Shown piece by piece: positions 23,326 to 35,728 of a stretch of 64,000 nucleotides of DNA. Within the stretch, counting starts at the first letter, position 1. Every line of letters starts with the position of its first letter. Under the pieces are notes generated by a model. It made no database searches. It was not told the DNA's origin and was given only the letters and a program-made list of their open reading frames with translations. Position numbers and translations under genes: made by a program. Source of the stretch: Dichotomocladium elegans (Eukaryota > Mucoromycota > Mucoromycetes > Mucorales > Lichtheimiaceae); assembly GCA_025716815.1 (NCBI GenBank), contig JAIXMN010000003.1, positions 62,001 through 126,000 of the forward strand, written 5' to 3'.

Positions 23326-25694
23326 TCATGACGATCGGTACCACCGCACTAAAACTCTGTTGCATATCCGATTTTCGTAAAAATCAAGAGTCGCTAGCCA
23401 ACAAATTCAGAAGTCGCAAGGAGACAAGAAATCCTTGCGCAATATGACATATCAAATGTCGCGTACATGGAAGTACCGAAGTCTCGCAATACCTTGTCAA
23501 CTTCACTTCTATAAAAACATGTCCGACTTTTCGGGCCTGCCGAACTTTTTCGCTACGTGAAGATAGATATTCGACATTCTGAAATGGGCATCGATTCTTC
23601 TATGAAGGCACTCATGTTGATGATGAATATGGTTATACTGAGCTTATCGACTATATATGTCACTGATGAGCCATACGATGAAGTGCAATATATAGAGGGG
23701 CGCTCCTCTTATGTAGATTTGCAGAAACTCGATTTTAGAAGCAATCGTTTTTCTTGATGAGTCTGAGCTCCATAATATGCAGCATGGCACGGTCCAAAGA
23801 TGGCGAGCTGCAGTGAATACTCTAACACAAAGGCAAATGCAACGATAATATACTGAACAATCTCAGAAACCAGACACCATTCAAATTAGCGAGAGGCTCT
23901 CGCAGTTATCAGCCAAGAAAGAAAGAATGTAGATCGAGTCAAAGTTACGAACAATGAATCTATAGATTGATCATATCTCATCATTTGTTTACCGCTACAA
24001 GGGACGAAATCGACAAGTCTAAACATATGAATGTTTCTTGGCAATATTTACTACTAATAAACAATGAAGCTATCCATAAGGTTGATGATGTTTTTAATAT
24101 GCCACCTTTCGAGGATATCAATGTGGGTAACTTCTGTCACACGTGTCTGATCTCAATTCAGTTGAGCAGTTTCGATCAGCTGTCAAGCAAATAAAAGCTA
24201 ATAGATTCTTGGAAAGCGGCTAGTCGATGAAGCATTGAATATGTATCTTAAAGCTGTGCGGTATTAGGGTTTTTGTTACTTAGCTTTATAGACGCCTAAA
24301 TGACAGTTCTAATGGGGAGTGCGTTTGATCCGATCGTAACAATTCTACACAGATATCACCGTAGTATATAAATATTATGCATTTTTATTTGGCTGACCTC
24401 GTATAAACAGTTGGCTGCTTTAGTGAGGATGTCCATTTTATTATACGAAGGCATGCAATTTACTGTATGTAAATCACCGAGATCATTGCAGCACTACGTA
24501 CAGTATGAAGACGAAGTTATAGGGTTGTACTTATAATAGAATGGGAAGAGCTTGATCATTTCATGTTCAATGCGCAATAACTTTTTTAGATGGGACTCTG
24601 CGGCAAAAAATCGGCGAAGGCTTTAGCTACAGCCATACGAAGATGTTAGACCTGAACCTGCTGCTGTGACTCTTTAGATAGTGCAGAATGAGAGTGTTAT
24701 CGCCAGCTTTGCTAGGATAATAGCCAAGTACAGGGATGAAGGGTGAAAATAGAAGGACTCTGGAGATATTTGAATTGCTCCATCATTCAAAGAATGGCGC
24801 GACGCCGCACTGTACGTACAATATAAAATATACAAATCTTTAACCTTTTAGGATCTCTGAGATGTCCGGGAATGTTCAACAAGTGCTATTATTCATTATG
24901 CCATCGGGCCAACAATAAACATCATAATGGCAAGCAATGAGCAACACGTGTTGAAAGAAGGATATGTGCAGCTACTGCATCCACGTGATGCTCACTTCAT
25001 GTTCTATATAACACTAAACTGGTATATTGCAGTCTTATCTTGTAAGTCATGGAAAAGAGGAGGCACTGGATACCCTTCCGTTATCTTTGCTCGTTTTCTC
25101 TAGCGCTGCTAGTCCCGTCCACGATCTTTACATACCTGTATGCTGCTCTCTTCTATTCTGTACTTCCCCGTCCGGGTTTTCGCCAGGTCCACTTAGACTA
25201 ATTCTTCGTTCCATCGGGGCTGTAGTGTAACTTGACGCGTATAAAGAAAAGGGTAATGCTCCTCTCGATTAACAAATTTCAATCCAATGGATGCCAAAAT
25301 TTTAATCTACCGATATCATAGCTTATGGATACGAAATTTCATGAAAACACAGCGTTGTTCCCCCTTTTAAGTATGATACAGTGAAGCAACCTTCTGCATG
25401 ACTTTGTAACAAATTACAATTGTTTCTATTTTCTAACATTTCTAGATTCTCCGAAAATATACTTGTATAGTTCATCATCGCGCCAATAAAGAAAATAAAA
25501 TGGTAGATCTGCATATATATACATATATGTGTATACAGATGTGCTTGTGTTTGTGTTGTGCTTGTGTGCGTATGCATATGCGTGTGCGTGGGTGTGCATG
25601 TGCGCGTATAAACGCTCTCTATGGATGAGGTGGTGATAATATATTACAAAAATGGTGGATAAGAAAGCTTACGCAGTGCGTAACAGAGGAACCG
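23326..25694. other. Gene-free 2.4-kb spacer with possible decayed ORFs
   Basis: Around 23600-23860 short frames on the plus strand read DDEYGYTELIDYICH and MQHGTVQRWRAAV. They look like remnants of a coding sequence, perhaps a transposase-like helix-turn-helix, but are interrupted by stops. A TA/TG-rich microsatellite lies at 25508-25600. Nothing else is supported. Confidence 0.4.
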
Positions 25695-28160
25695 CTAAAT
25701 TTGTAAACGCCTCAGAAGGGCATGTTCCTCAACGAGCTCGTGCTTGCTCATAGGGGGTATAGGGCGATCATTCAAAGCAAGTTCGTACACCTTCATATAG
25801 TCGTGAAGGGGACCCTGTTCGTGGCCGCGATCCCACCCCAAGTCGTATGAACTCTTGATCATCCGCAAGACAAATTCTTCTCGTCGAACGTTGCTGCTGT
25901 TGTTTATTGTGTAGTCCTCTGCAGCATCCCGGATTGCCATGTGTAACGTATCTGGTGTGAAGAGATACGCATTGAACTTTTCTGAACTTGTCACGACGGG
26001 TGCATTCGTCATGAGATCTCGGGAGACACGCACCTCGCGTGCGGCAAGTGTTCCTTCAGGCCCTCTTGGTGGCCTATCCACAAGAAATTCTTTAAGTCCA
26101 CCGGCCCCGGTAGAGATGACAGGCGAGCCGAACAGGAGACCTTCTGCAGCGACAAGCCCGAAGCTTTCTGTGAGAGAAGGCACAAATACAAAATCCGCGG
26201 CCGCGCGACAGAGTGTGAGCCACTTCCGCTGCTGGCTTTCCTTGTACATGACAATGACATGATCGGGGTAGCGTTCCTCAAGCGCCTTGACCCATTTTAG
26301 AGGGTAATTATTAGGCTGACCAATGATAACAAATTTCATGTCATGCTGCGCAAAATAGTGAACAGCTTCATCAAACATTTCCAGACCCTTATTATACTGG
26401 AATCGTCCTACGAACAGCACCATCGGTCGGCGGGTGTCCTGTGGCGTGAGGATTTTGCGCCGTACAAGATATTCCTTGGCTCTGGATTTCATGAGTGACA
26501 CATATTTCTTCGACGATCGACTCAGTTTCCAGACTAAAGGATCCTCCGGTTGCTGAGCGTGCTGTGCCTCGCGAATGAGATCCAATGCATAACTGGGAAA
26601 CGCAATCTTGCGTTTGGTCATCATACTGTTGGAAAATGGATCTAAATGCGTGTAGTCAACACCGTTTGTGATCCCAAAGAACCGTCCCTGCTCGGCCTTG
26701 CGTAAGATATTGTCCATCACCAATTCCTTGAGATAAAATTCGTCTCGTCCCTCGATGATATCAACTGCCATCCGCCTGCTGACAAAAGTGACTGCATCGG
26801 CATAATCGATCCCGAGTCCAGACATGAACGTCTTTTGTGCGAGAGTATATCGTGCCAATTGCAGGTCAGGTTCATCGAGGAATTTCTTCACATTGTTCCA
26901 CAAAATTGTATATTGTAATTCGTCGAGATAGTCGTGCATGGTGTACAAGATGGCCGGCGGTCGTGCACCCAGTTGATTGCGCTGCTGGAAATCGCGGATA
27001 TGCTTGATGGTGTATGCGTTTGTCGCGCCGTGCACATGGATCACGTCAACATGCCGACGGGCAGTTCGCGCTGGCGCAAAAAGTGAGACCTCATCCACAG
27101 CACTCGACCTGTGTGCGAGAAATTCAGCAGCCGCCTTGTTGAAATATTGATCCTTCCACTCCTGTGGTAGCACCTTGGGGGTTGAATAAATGTTCTGAGC
27201 TTTGCTTGCCCGGAACGCTGCATTGAACGGCCTGAGGTTTCCCGGTCCAATCAAATAAACAGGAACCTGTTCCGTAAACGGAACGGGTTTAGCAGGAAGC
27301 GTAGTCGTCATTGTGGTATTGATACCATCCACCATCTCCCATGACGTGACATTTTCAGGCTCACCGGGCGGCGTGAAGTAATGGATCATCTTTGATACCC
27401 GAAAATCAACTGACGTCAGACGCCCTTCTGCGTCCCGCACGTTGATGGAAAGATCAATCACCTTTTCTACTTGCGCTTTTTTCTTGATATACGAGTAGAA
27501 TGGCATCACAATGGCGACATTTGTTTTCCCGGAGCGTTGCTGGGCAGCTGCCATGGCAGTGACCACCATTCCCATACCGCCCATAGATGCGACTCCAAAC
27601 TCTTTCGTGACATGGTAGACAGAAGTTCCCTGAGTCAATGTCGCGGCCGGAGCATCCTCGTTGAGGTGACGATATCGAAGTATGGGGTACTGTTTAAGAG
27701 CTGTCCTTGGTGATAGGACACAAGATACCCGGAAAAATGAGAAGCATATCCTAATGTACCACAAAATGTTTGTCCTTACTCCTCCCCCTTCTTCCTTCCT
27801 TTCTTTACCTATGCGGATCGATGATCGTTTTTGAGAAAGCAAAGTATTGCCCCACAGAACTCCAAAAAACTGGACCAGGCCAAGCAACACAACCAACATA
27901 AATAGTATATCCCACCAACGCCAGCGTCGGCTGTATTTAGAATAAGGTTGCTGGGACGGCGAAGGTGTCTTATGGGAGAGCGACAATCGGTAACTTGGCG
28001 AAGAACCACGCCGTTGCCAAGCAGGCATCGGTCCAGCGGTGGTAGTGGTGATAGTAGAGGAGGAATGTCTCGCAGCAAAAACTAGCGGAGATCGACGAAA
28101 TGCAGTTGAAGAAATGGGTATACCATCAGCCATGCTGCCATTCGGAGGTGGTGACACCAT
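25695..28160 (-). CDS. Membrane-anchored GT5-type glycosyltransferase (starch/glycogen-synthase-like)
   Basis: The frame is open for 821 codons. An in-frame 90-nt stretch (27779..27690, GTAAGG donor, AAACAG acceptor) is probably an intron, which would leave 791 aa. A Ser/Pro-rich, basic N-terminus leads to one transmembrane helix at about residues 85-105 (DILFMLVVLLGLVQFFGVLW), a type II topology. The enzyme has the two Rossmann halves of GT5 synthases. FGVASMGGMGMVV fills the place of the GT5 KTGGL-GDV loop. Others are VIHVHGATNAY, YTMHDYLDELQY, ADAVTFVSRRMA, FFGITNGVDYTHLDP and LFVGRFQYNKG. The nucleotide-sugar motif is FVPSLTESFGLVAAEGLLFGSPVISTGAGGLKE. Ordinary fungal glycogen synthase is GT3, so this is a different polymer synthase. 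The acceptor is unknown. Confidence 0.88.
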   Translation of the reverse strand: MVSPPPNGSMADGIPISSTAFRRSPLVFAARHSSSTITTTTAGPMPAWQRRGSSPSYRLSLSHKTPSPSQQPYSKYSRRWRWWDILFMLVVLLGLVQFFGVLWGNTLLSQKRSSIRIGKERKEEGGGVRTNILWYIRICFSFFRVSCVLSPRTALKQYPILRYRHLNEDAPAATLTQGTSVYHVTKEFGVASMGGMGMVVTAMAAAQQRSGKTNVAIVMPFYSYIKKKAQVEKVIDLSINVRDAEGRLTSVDFRVSKMIHYFTPPGEPENVTSWEMVDGINTTMTTTLPAKPVPFTEQVPVYLIGPGNLRPFNAAFRASKAQNIYSTPKVLPQEWKDQYFNKAAAEFLAHRSSAVDEVSLFAPARTARRHVDVIHVHGATNAYTIKHIRDFQQRNQLGARPPAILYTMHDYLDELQYTILWNNVKKFLDEPDLQLARYTLAQKTFMSGLGIDYADAVTFVSRRMAVDIIEGRDEFYLKELVMDNILRKAEQGRFFGITNGVDYTHLDPFSNSMMTKRKIAFPSYALDLIREAQHAQQPEDPLVWKLSRSSKKYVSLMKSRAKEYLVRRKILTPQDTRRPMVLFVGRFQYNKGLEMFDEAVHYFAQHDMKFVIIGQPNNYPLKWVKALEERYPDHVIVMYKESQQRKWLTLCRAAADFVFVPSLTESFGLVAAEGLLFGSPVISTGAGGLKEFLVDRPPRGPEGTLAAREVRVSRDLMTNAPVVTSSEKFNAYLFTPDTLHMAIRDAAEDYTINNSSNVRREEFVLRMIKSSYDLGWDRGHEQGPLHDYMKVYELALNDRPIPPMSKHELVEEHALLRRLQI

Positions 28161-29577
28161 GATGCCGTGAACGAGTGGAATGGGTGCTGTCAGAGAATGG
28201 AGAAGAAGGGACCTGGCAACGAAAGAAAAGCCTCGAACCCATTGGTTTCTTTAGTTCCTGATTTTGAGGTCCGAGCAATGGTGTCTGGTTTCACAACGTT
28301 TACCAGCGACTTACCTAATAGGAGCTTCTTCTGTCAGAATAAGCCGATTTGTTAGCTAATGTTTTAGCAACAAAGAAAAATGCATGTTTTTATCTCTTTT
28401 ATCTAGCCATCTGGTGCGAAATTGATTGCATGAGATTATCTGCTCTCCCCCAGACCATCATTGAGAGTTCTCTGCAAAACATAATGGAGATAACATTGAG
28501 CGCCGACGGACGCTATGCAAAGAGCTATAGGACTTCCGATCTTCAAACTAAATACGTAGGGCATTAAGTTAGTACATTTTCATCTATTATTCAGGGGTAT
28601 ACTCAAAATGCTTTAAAGTTACCACGGCATTAAAAATATGCTGCTAGTCTTTATTCGCTTCAATACACATTACTGCTTCGCTGTAACACGACCGAGACAC
28701 CTTCTTGCTGCCCAGACCTGCAGTAGTGTCACCTGCAGGATTAGATTGCTACTCTCCTCTAGTGCCTCTCATAATCCGGTGGCTTGATACCATTCCTGAA
28801 CTGAGCAAAGTACATCCGAAGCAGTGTCGCCCATGATTGAGACACTGGACATCAACGAGACAGATATAGATAACTACCTTATTTCTCTGATTCTTGAGAA
28901 CTCACGTTGATATGAACTGTTATAACTTTTGTACGCACCTGAAACAGGATATAACGCGCCTTTGTTTCATTTCCCTGAAAGATCAACAAAGTTCACCACT
29001 TCAACTGGCAATGCCTTGGGAGCATAGCTCAATTCGTTTGTATCATCCATGGTTGCAGATGATTGATAGTTGCTTTTGTGACCTGATAAGAAGGGTCTGT
29101 GTCCTAATGACGCGGTTTTGCTAACAAGAGACTTAGGTTAGGTTCGGTGGCAAACTCGGACTGCTGTTTCACCAAAAAAATCCAATTGCCCTTTCTGAAA
29201 ACTTCCTGGTCTGAATTCGGAATCCGCCCAAATTTGGAGTACCTCTGCTCCGGCATATTATTTACCGCAAGAAAAGCGTACAGCAGGCTATACAATAGAG
29301 TTTGGTATTCTTGAAGCCGTTGAGGTATATATATGATAGTCAGAGTATGGATAAGTAACTTAACATTAACCTTTTCTAAAACGCTTTGCTTCTAAATTCT
29401 CTATTTTCGCTTAGATTACGAAGAGTATTAAGAACGGAGATAACTGAACTGTGCTTACTGATAACGATATTACGTAAATTGTTGGATAAATTAGATAGCC
29501 AGAAAAGAAACCTAGACATAAAATAAAAACTAAGTTGGTAACGGGTGAAATAATTATTATCAAAAATAAACTTCGTA
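28161..29577. other. Gene-free spacer
   Basis: It contains the promoter of the GT5 gene at its left end. The short frames show no domain. I see no transposon homology until about 29578. Confidence 0.45.
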
Positions 29578-30531
29578 AGGGGGGAAAGGAAGGATCCGGA
29601 ACTGTCGAGGGTCTACGGCGGATGTGATGGCGGAAGGGTTGGAGGAAGGAACGAGGAGAGACGACGACAGACCAACGACAATACCAGCAGCAGAAGCATC
29701 GGGGTAAGCAGACGAACAAAAGCACCTTGACGGAGCGATGCTGGAAGATCTGCGCCGGTGCGGTCAAACCACGCTGCCACCCGAAGCCCATATCCTCTCC
29801 TCACGAGACGCTTGAGTTAGACGGATATTGCTATCTACAGAGGAAATGGAATATTAGAAGATTGCAGAATGGAACAAGAGTAACTTATTGCGTTTTACTT
29901 TACTCTTGACAACTGACCAAAACTGCTCAATCGGATTGAGTTTAGGCGAGTAGGGTGGAAGATAAGCGCATAGATATCCTCGACACTCGATGTATTTAGC
30001 GATGTCCTCAGCCTCATGGATAGGTGCATTATCCATTACCAAATAATGGCCCTTTATATGCTCATACTTATCCATTTTGGTCGATGTAGCCTTAAAGAAG
30101 CTGAGATAATGTCTAGTTACAGTTCCTCTGCTCTCAGCTTCAGGTTGACCTGCCCTCCTTCTTCTTTTTTTGGTTGGTGACTGCGGAATCTCAAGCTACA
30201 TTTCATGCTGAGATTGCTCCCAAGAGTGTGGTTGTCTTTGTCTTTGTTTTTGTCTTTGCGTCCACTGCAGGAGTTCCTTTCTTGGACCATGCCAAACTGC
30301 GTTTCATATTAATATGGAACCAGACTCGTCAAGGGAAACGCAGTTTTTCTAAAGTCAGTATCAGTCCTGTCTCATTTGCGCACCCAGCCAAGGCGCTCTT
30401 GGATCTTCGCAGCACTATTCCTGTCTACAGGCCGAAACAGAGCCATTTTCAATGAGAAACTGCATTCGTTTTTCATAAATCGATGGAGCGTCGTTTTAGC
30501 CACTTTAAGACCCTCAAATCTTTGGAGCAGC
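29578..30531 (-). mobile_element. Truncated Tc1/IS630-type transposon, copy B
   Basis: This region aligns by eye with copy A from the GGAAGGATC block through the transposase D-E block (30075-29854: DNAPIHEAEDIAKY, YSPKLNPIEQFW). It continues to the segment around ATAAATCGATGGAGC. Homology to copy A stops abruptly at GGAGCAG (30531), where copy A continues for another 600 bp. The catalytic part is better kept than in copy A, but there is no intact transposase, so this copy cannot move by itself. Confidence 0.85.
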
Positions 30532-30536
30532 TATAG

Positions 30537-30816
30537 TAACTTACTTCCATTTGCCGCGAATTGCTAAAGCGCGAATCTTCCCTCGAGTGAATTCCGGTAT
30601 TTCTTTTTGTTTATTGCTGGCACTATAATGATTCTCGTAAGCGGCATGACAAAAGTGTTTAAGACGGGTGGTTGGGGGAAGCAACGTGAACCGAATTCGG
30701 GGATAATTTCCCGTCGTTCCGATTTCCTGAATAGTTCCTCCAAAAGTAACTTGACGGCCTTGTCGAATACATCGTAAGTGCTCTATATTCATAATATTGG
30801 TTATTATTCTTTTCAA
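30537..30816 (-). pseudogene. Orphan exon-like ORF next to transposon copy B
   Basis: An open frame from 30816 encodes about 90 residues with balanced composition (IRFTLLPPTTRLKHFCHAAY, then FTRGKIRALAIRGKW). It ends in TGG-AA|GTAAGT, a strong 5' splice site at 30544-30539, about 8 bp from the end of transposon homology. I do not recognise the family. It looks like one exon of a gene whose continuation was replaced by the transposon insertion or truncation. It could also be chance. Confidence 0.35.
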
Positions 30817-30831
30817 TAAGCATCTTCCATA

Positions 30832-31605
30832 TGAGTTACTCTCCTAACTAGGAGATGGGTAGCCACCAAGAGGATACACATAAACTCAAGGACAAAATAA
30901 TTATGCCTTGACCATTAAAAGCTTAATTTGCGAAATTGGGTTTTCAATGCCTGTCGGGCGACTCGCAGGAATCGGGAAACTATTAAAAGAAAGTATTTTA
31001 CCAAAAATGGTAATCCCATTCCTTGACAAAAGGTCGCTCAGGGCTGCCTACATCTTTCTGCTCCTCCACTAACAAGTGCAGTCATTTGGCCTTTTAAGAG
31101 AAGAACTAAGATAGAGATAATGTGGCAGTGTATCAGGGCAGACAGTATACGTAAATCGGTTGCGTGGCGCAGCTGTTCTCCCTAATTGCAACATGTTACA
31201 TGGTGTCTCTTTTCAGCATGCATACAATTTCACAAGTTCAGGCATTGATGATCGCGTTGCAATTACATGATTTACTTCAATTACTGGTTCATTGAGCGCC
31301 AGAATGACATTTAATATTTCGTAACAGTCGGTCGTATGGGGACTGTTAGTGGGGAGCAAGTATCTTAAGAAGGAAAGGAAAAGGAAGGTTGGTTAGGGCA
31401 GCAGCAGATCGGGGAATCCTAGCTGCATTACGCCACTGCAGCTTCTTCTCCTTCTCTTTTCCGTTTAATAACTTTTCACTGAAGAGAACATACTTTCGTA
31501 GCATTATCTACCCTATTTCTCTTTCTTTGCCTTTTACTTTGTTGGAGCGATATACCTCTCTATCTGTTAGAAGCCAGCTTTCTGTTCATTACGTTTATAG
31601 GTGAC
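30832..31605. other. Spacer and 5' leader of the SH3/RA gene
   Basis: No gene is seen. The region ends CGTTTATAG just before the ATG at 31606, so a 5'-UTR intron is possible. Purine-rich AAGGAAAGGAAAAGGAAGG lies at 31370-31388. Confidence 0.4.
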
Positions 31606-34563
31606 ATGTCCAAGAATTTGGCAATCGACACTCAAGTAGATGCTAGATCATACAACGCCCACCATTTGCAATGGCAGCAGCAACAACAACGGCAGTCACT
31701 GGGAGATTCCGCTCACGATGTCGCTGCCCTGTCAAAGCAGAAACAACACGAACATACCCTTTACGAGGAAGAAGAAGAAGAAGAGGAGGAGGAGGAGGAG
31801 GAAGGTCCAGACGACGACTCAACGTTTACGTCTTCACCAAGTATACCTGATGAAAATATTAATTTTGACTTGGTCTACGCGCTTCATACCTTCATCGCAA
31901 CTGTTGAAGGTCAAGCGTCAGTGATGAAGGGAGACTCTCTGACCCTCCTAGACGATACTAATTCGTACTGGTGGCTCGTCAGTGTCCTCAAAACATCTGA
32001 AGTTGGTTATATCCCTGCAGAGAACATCGAGGTTAGTCCACATGCATATATTCTTTCGCTCTTTCTCACGACATACATACGAACTCATATCTTATCATAT
32101 ATTCATACATATATAGACACCGTACGAGCGTCTGGCCCGTCTCAACAAGTATCGTAACTCAGAGGTACTTTGTTACTATTCTTTCATACATAGACGAAAG
32201 AATGCGTATCTAAAGGGCTTGTGTAGAGGAGAGAGATAGACCAGACGGTGGACGATATACCAAGTCAGCCTCCGAACAAAAAGACGAAATCGCATCGCAG
32301 GGTGACCCTCAGCAAGGATTTGTGTGTACAAGCGCAAATTATTCTGATTGGAGATGATGGAGAGCAGGAGGTTGGAGAAGCCTACGAAGAGTGGGAAGAG
32401 GACATGATCGATGACGATTCAGATATCAGTTATGAATCAAGCATCGGCGATGGGAATGAAGGTGCATTCCTAGTCAATAAGGCACCAGGCACCGTCGGAG
32501 TTCAAAGTACGCAAAGGACCCCGCCATCATCGCCAGATCCATCCATTGCTGTCCAGAAATCCAATATACGGTCATCTTCAAGTGATAATGGAAAACCAGA
32601 TGGCATTACCCATATCATTGGGTCAATTCCTGCCACCACTCCCAGCAATATATATACTACGGAGAGTCGATCACCTGGAAGCACATTTTGGCGCCTGTTT
32701 TCCCGAGGAAAGAAAGAGAGCAATACCCGTCCAAATTCAGTTATACCAGCACGTGTGTGTTCTGAAGATGCAACAGACAGCGGATCCATATCGTCTTCCA
32801 TATCCTCCGTTCTTTCCGAAGACAGATCGATTGGGCATGCCATTGGTCCAGCGTGTAGTAACAACCCATCCCAATTGGCCGTCTTGCGTGTTTTCGCCGG
32901 TAACGTCAATGTTGGATCCACGTACCACTCAATGCTCGTTGACGAGAGCACAAGCGCTGAGCAGCTCCTCATACAAGCGGTGGAACGTTTCCATATTGCT
33001 CAGATTGAAAATAAGACCACGGGTCGGTCCTCTTCCTCTCGAACAATTACGCCTACTAATGGTAGCGGTATTGAGTATTACTTGACTGTCAGATCAATGA
33101 ATGGAGGTAATGCCATCGTCCGAGACCATCATATGTATTCCATAGATATGTGTAGCATATGAGTATGGACTAGAATGTTAAAGAGTATTTGTGACGACTA
33201 GACGAAATCACACTCGATGGCGAGGACAAACCTCTCGAGATTTTTAGAAGCTTAACGGCGCAACTCACAACACCTATGCCATCACTCACACATATCAAGC
33301 AGCTATCCCAACATATGACAGATCCAGGAATTAACATAAATAATTATGTGCAGCAACGTCCTGCGAAGGCGCGATATGGAGAAGACGCAATCATCCGCTT
33401 TTATCTGCACAAGCGCATTAGACGTGTGAACGAGAGCGCTGGGCAGGTTTATGTCAAAGTGTGTTTATACACGGGGAACGCCAGCAGCGCTCAGAAGAGG
33501 AACTTATCCACTGCTAAATACACCTCAACACCGGCTGCAACGGCAGCAGAGCTGGCACGAACAACCTTTTCTACTAAGCGTCTGCGGAGGAAAAAGCAAC
33601 CACCAGAATCATCCGGGACTGGACCACAGCAACAGGAACGCATTGACAAGTTGATTGCCATACCGGCTAATGTCACAATCGCTGATCTCACTGAGATTGC
33701 ACTAGACAAGTTCCACATTATTCCCAACAGCGAGACAGATCATTATCGAATGGGAATATCAACACAACAAATGTCAGGTATGCGCAACACGGTCAATTTC
33801 TGCGCCATTTCCACGAGATTAAGATTAACATTAAATTATAATATGTCTGAAAGAAAAACTGCTGAACCCATCAATGAAGTTAATCGAGATATTACACGAT
33901 GATACTGCGCCTAGAAACGCATGCGAAACGCTTTTTATATTGCGCAAATCTCCTTCTCACTCTCGCATATCCTCTCGGGAAAGCCAACAGCAGCAAAGTC
34001 AAAGCCAGGTATCGCCGAAAAGTGGGCTGGCCTCACGGTACCAGCGCCCTCCTATCCCCGTCAGCAATCTCGACAACAAGGCCAATGAGGTGTTACAGCG
34101 CATCAATTCAGCCTTGTGGGTAATAGGTAGTCCCAGCAATCGTAGACTGGTAGTGAACGCGACAAAAGCAACACCGATGTCTGCGGCAAACAATATTGAA
34201 GGCGGAATGGATATCATTATTGCTTCTGGTGTTCTCAGTAGCAAGCCACTCAATCGGAACCAAACCCAGTACTCCGTGTTCGCCAAGCTCGACGAGGCAG
34301 GAAAACTGGGACTGGTTGTCCAAAAGATAATTCAAGTCCCATCAAATCGACCGTTGAATACCAGTAGCCTGGCAAACGTGACTGAGCGAGACCTTGATAC
34401 GCTTTTCGCGTCTGGAAGGCTTTTCCTGAATGCTCAGGATCACAGGATTAGCCGGAAACCTGTTCCGATCCAGAGTGGGGTCAGTACATCTTCGTGGAGT
34501 ACCCTAGACCCACCATCATCGCAAATATCGAACCTGAATGATCTCGAGAAGGTAAAAGAATAA
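31606..34563 (+). CDS. SH3 and Ras-association-like scaffold protein (cell-polarity type)
   Basis: Five exons (31606..32031, 32117..32164, 32227..33106, 33202..33777, 33854..34563) close in phase and give 879 aa. An N-terminal Gln-rich part is followed by a run of about 13 Glu. An SH3 domain spans about residues 85-150 (DLVYALHTFIATVEGQASV, then YWWLVSVLKTSEVGYIPAENIE). It is followed directly by TPYERLARLNKYRN, a motif I associate with fungal polarity SH3 adaptors. A central acidic and Ser-rich region leads to two Ras-association-like beta-grasp segments. One is VLRVFAGNVNVGSTYHSML and TSAEQLLIQAVERFHI. The other is IAIPANVTIADLTEIALDKFHI. This fits an adaptor that reads a small GTPase at growth sites, but the exact orthologue (Bud14/Tea4-like or other) is not settled. 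Confidence 0.85.
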
Positions 34564-35728
34564 CGAGAGAAACAACAGCAACGAAACATGAAAGCATCGG
34601 TAGCATGAACTCATCGTTCATACCGTATTAAGGAATTTCAACGGATTATCACGGCTCACGCGATCTAAACTCTATACGTACCTTTGTAAAACCATAAAAC
34701 GACATGTATTTCAGTCTTTCCGATCTCATTCTCAGAATGCACTGATAAGATAAAACTTATTTACTGCAATATATCCCAGACTGATTCCCGGAGCGAAAGC
34801 CGCATCCTGATATACTAACTGGTTTTCTGTATGCGAATGCTAGCAGTTCTACCTAACTTTGATGCTTGAAGGAACAGTTTTCTGGCTCAAAGCAAGGCAC
34901 TATGTCAATAATATTGCTAACCTCCGCAAATGCCAAATTTCAGCAGATTGAATCAGTGCGAGAGGTGCCGCACAGACTGCGTTCTATTCTGTCTCTGCTC
35001 AGTTCTCATCGTTATCTTATTACAGCGGCCCGCCGTTAAAGCGCCACTATTGACTCGCTCTCTCTTCTAGTAAACCTTATATCGTGGCCCTTTTGAACAT
35101 ATATTTATTAGTGTGTTTTTGGGTAATCACGCTCTTGGGATAATGATATTGCTTGAAAAGATTTCGTTAACCCCACCCCCTTATACCTTCATGCAGGTAC
35201 TATATCCTGCACAGCGGATGTTGTATCCGAACTACTCAATATCCGTGACACGGATGCTGTTATCATCACCACTGTCATTTTATTAGCGGAAAAGTTGTGC
35301 TAGTTTGAGGAGCCACAGATACCCATGCGATGATAGATGTAAATGATATACTATCCAGCTACCTTTAAAAAGCGTTCAAGTTTTGAACCCTTCCTTCCGC
35401 TCCGCTTTGCCTCAATCATTTGTGGCGGATTCTTCAATGTAGAAAATGTATGTCTGCAAGATAAGATAAATATATCTCGCCAGCATAAGTCGCATGATGG
35501 AATTTGTACTGACTCCGTAGGACATAAGTCTTTTGATCTGCTTACGAAAACAATCTTTATGTGAGCTTGTATTGGTGCAAAAAAAAAAAACTGCGAGGTC
35601 TTATGTACTGCTACATCTGCTACATTACTCGAGCAAGAATTGTCCATATGTTACCAGAAAGGCGCTACGACAAATACATCAAGCACAGGAAGTAGTTAAG
35701 CCATATTATACCATTCTTAGGATGTATA
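34564..35728. other. Gene-free spacer left of the MITE
   Basis: AT-rich sequence without recognisable exons. The frames at 35343-35647 are overlapped by stops on the other strand and carry no domain. Confidence 0.45.
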
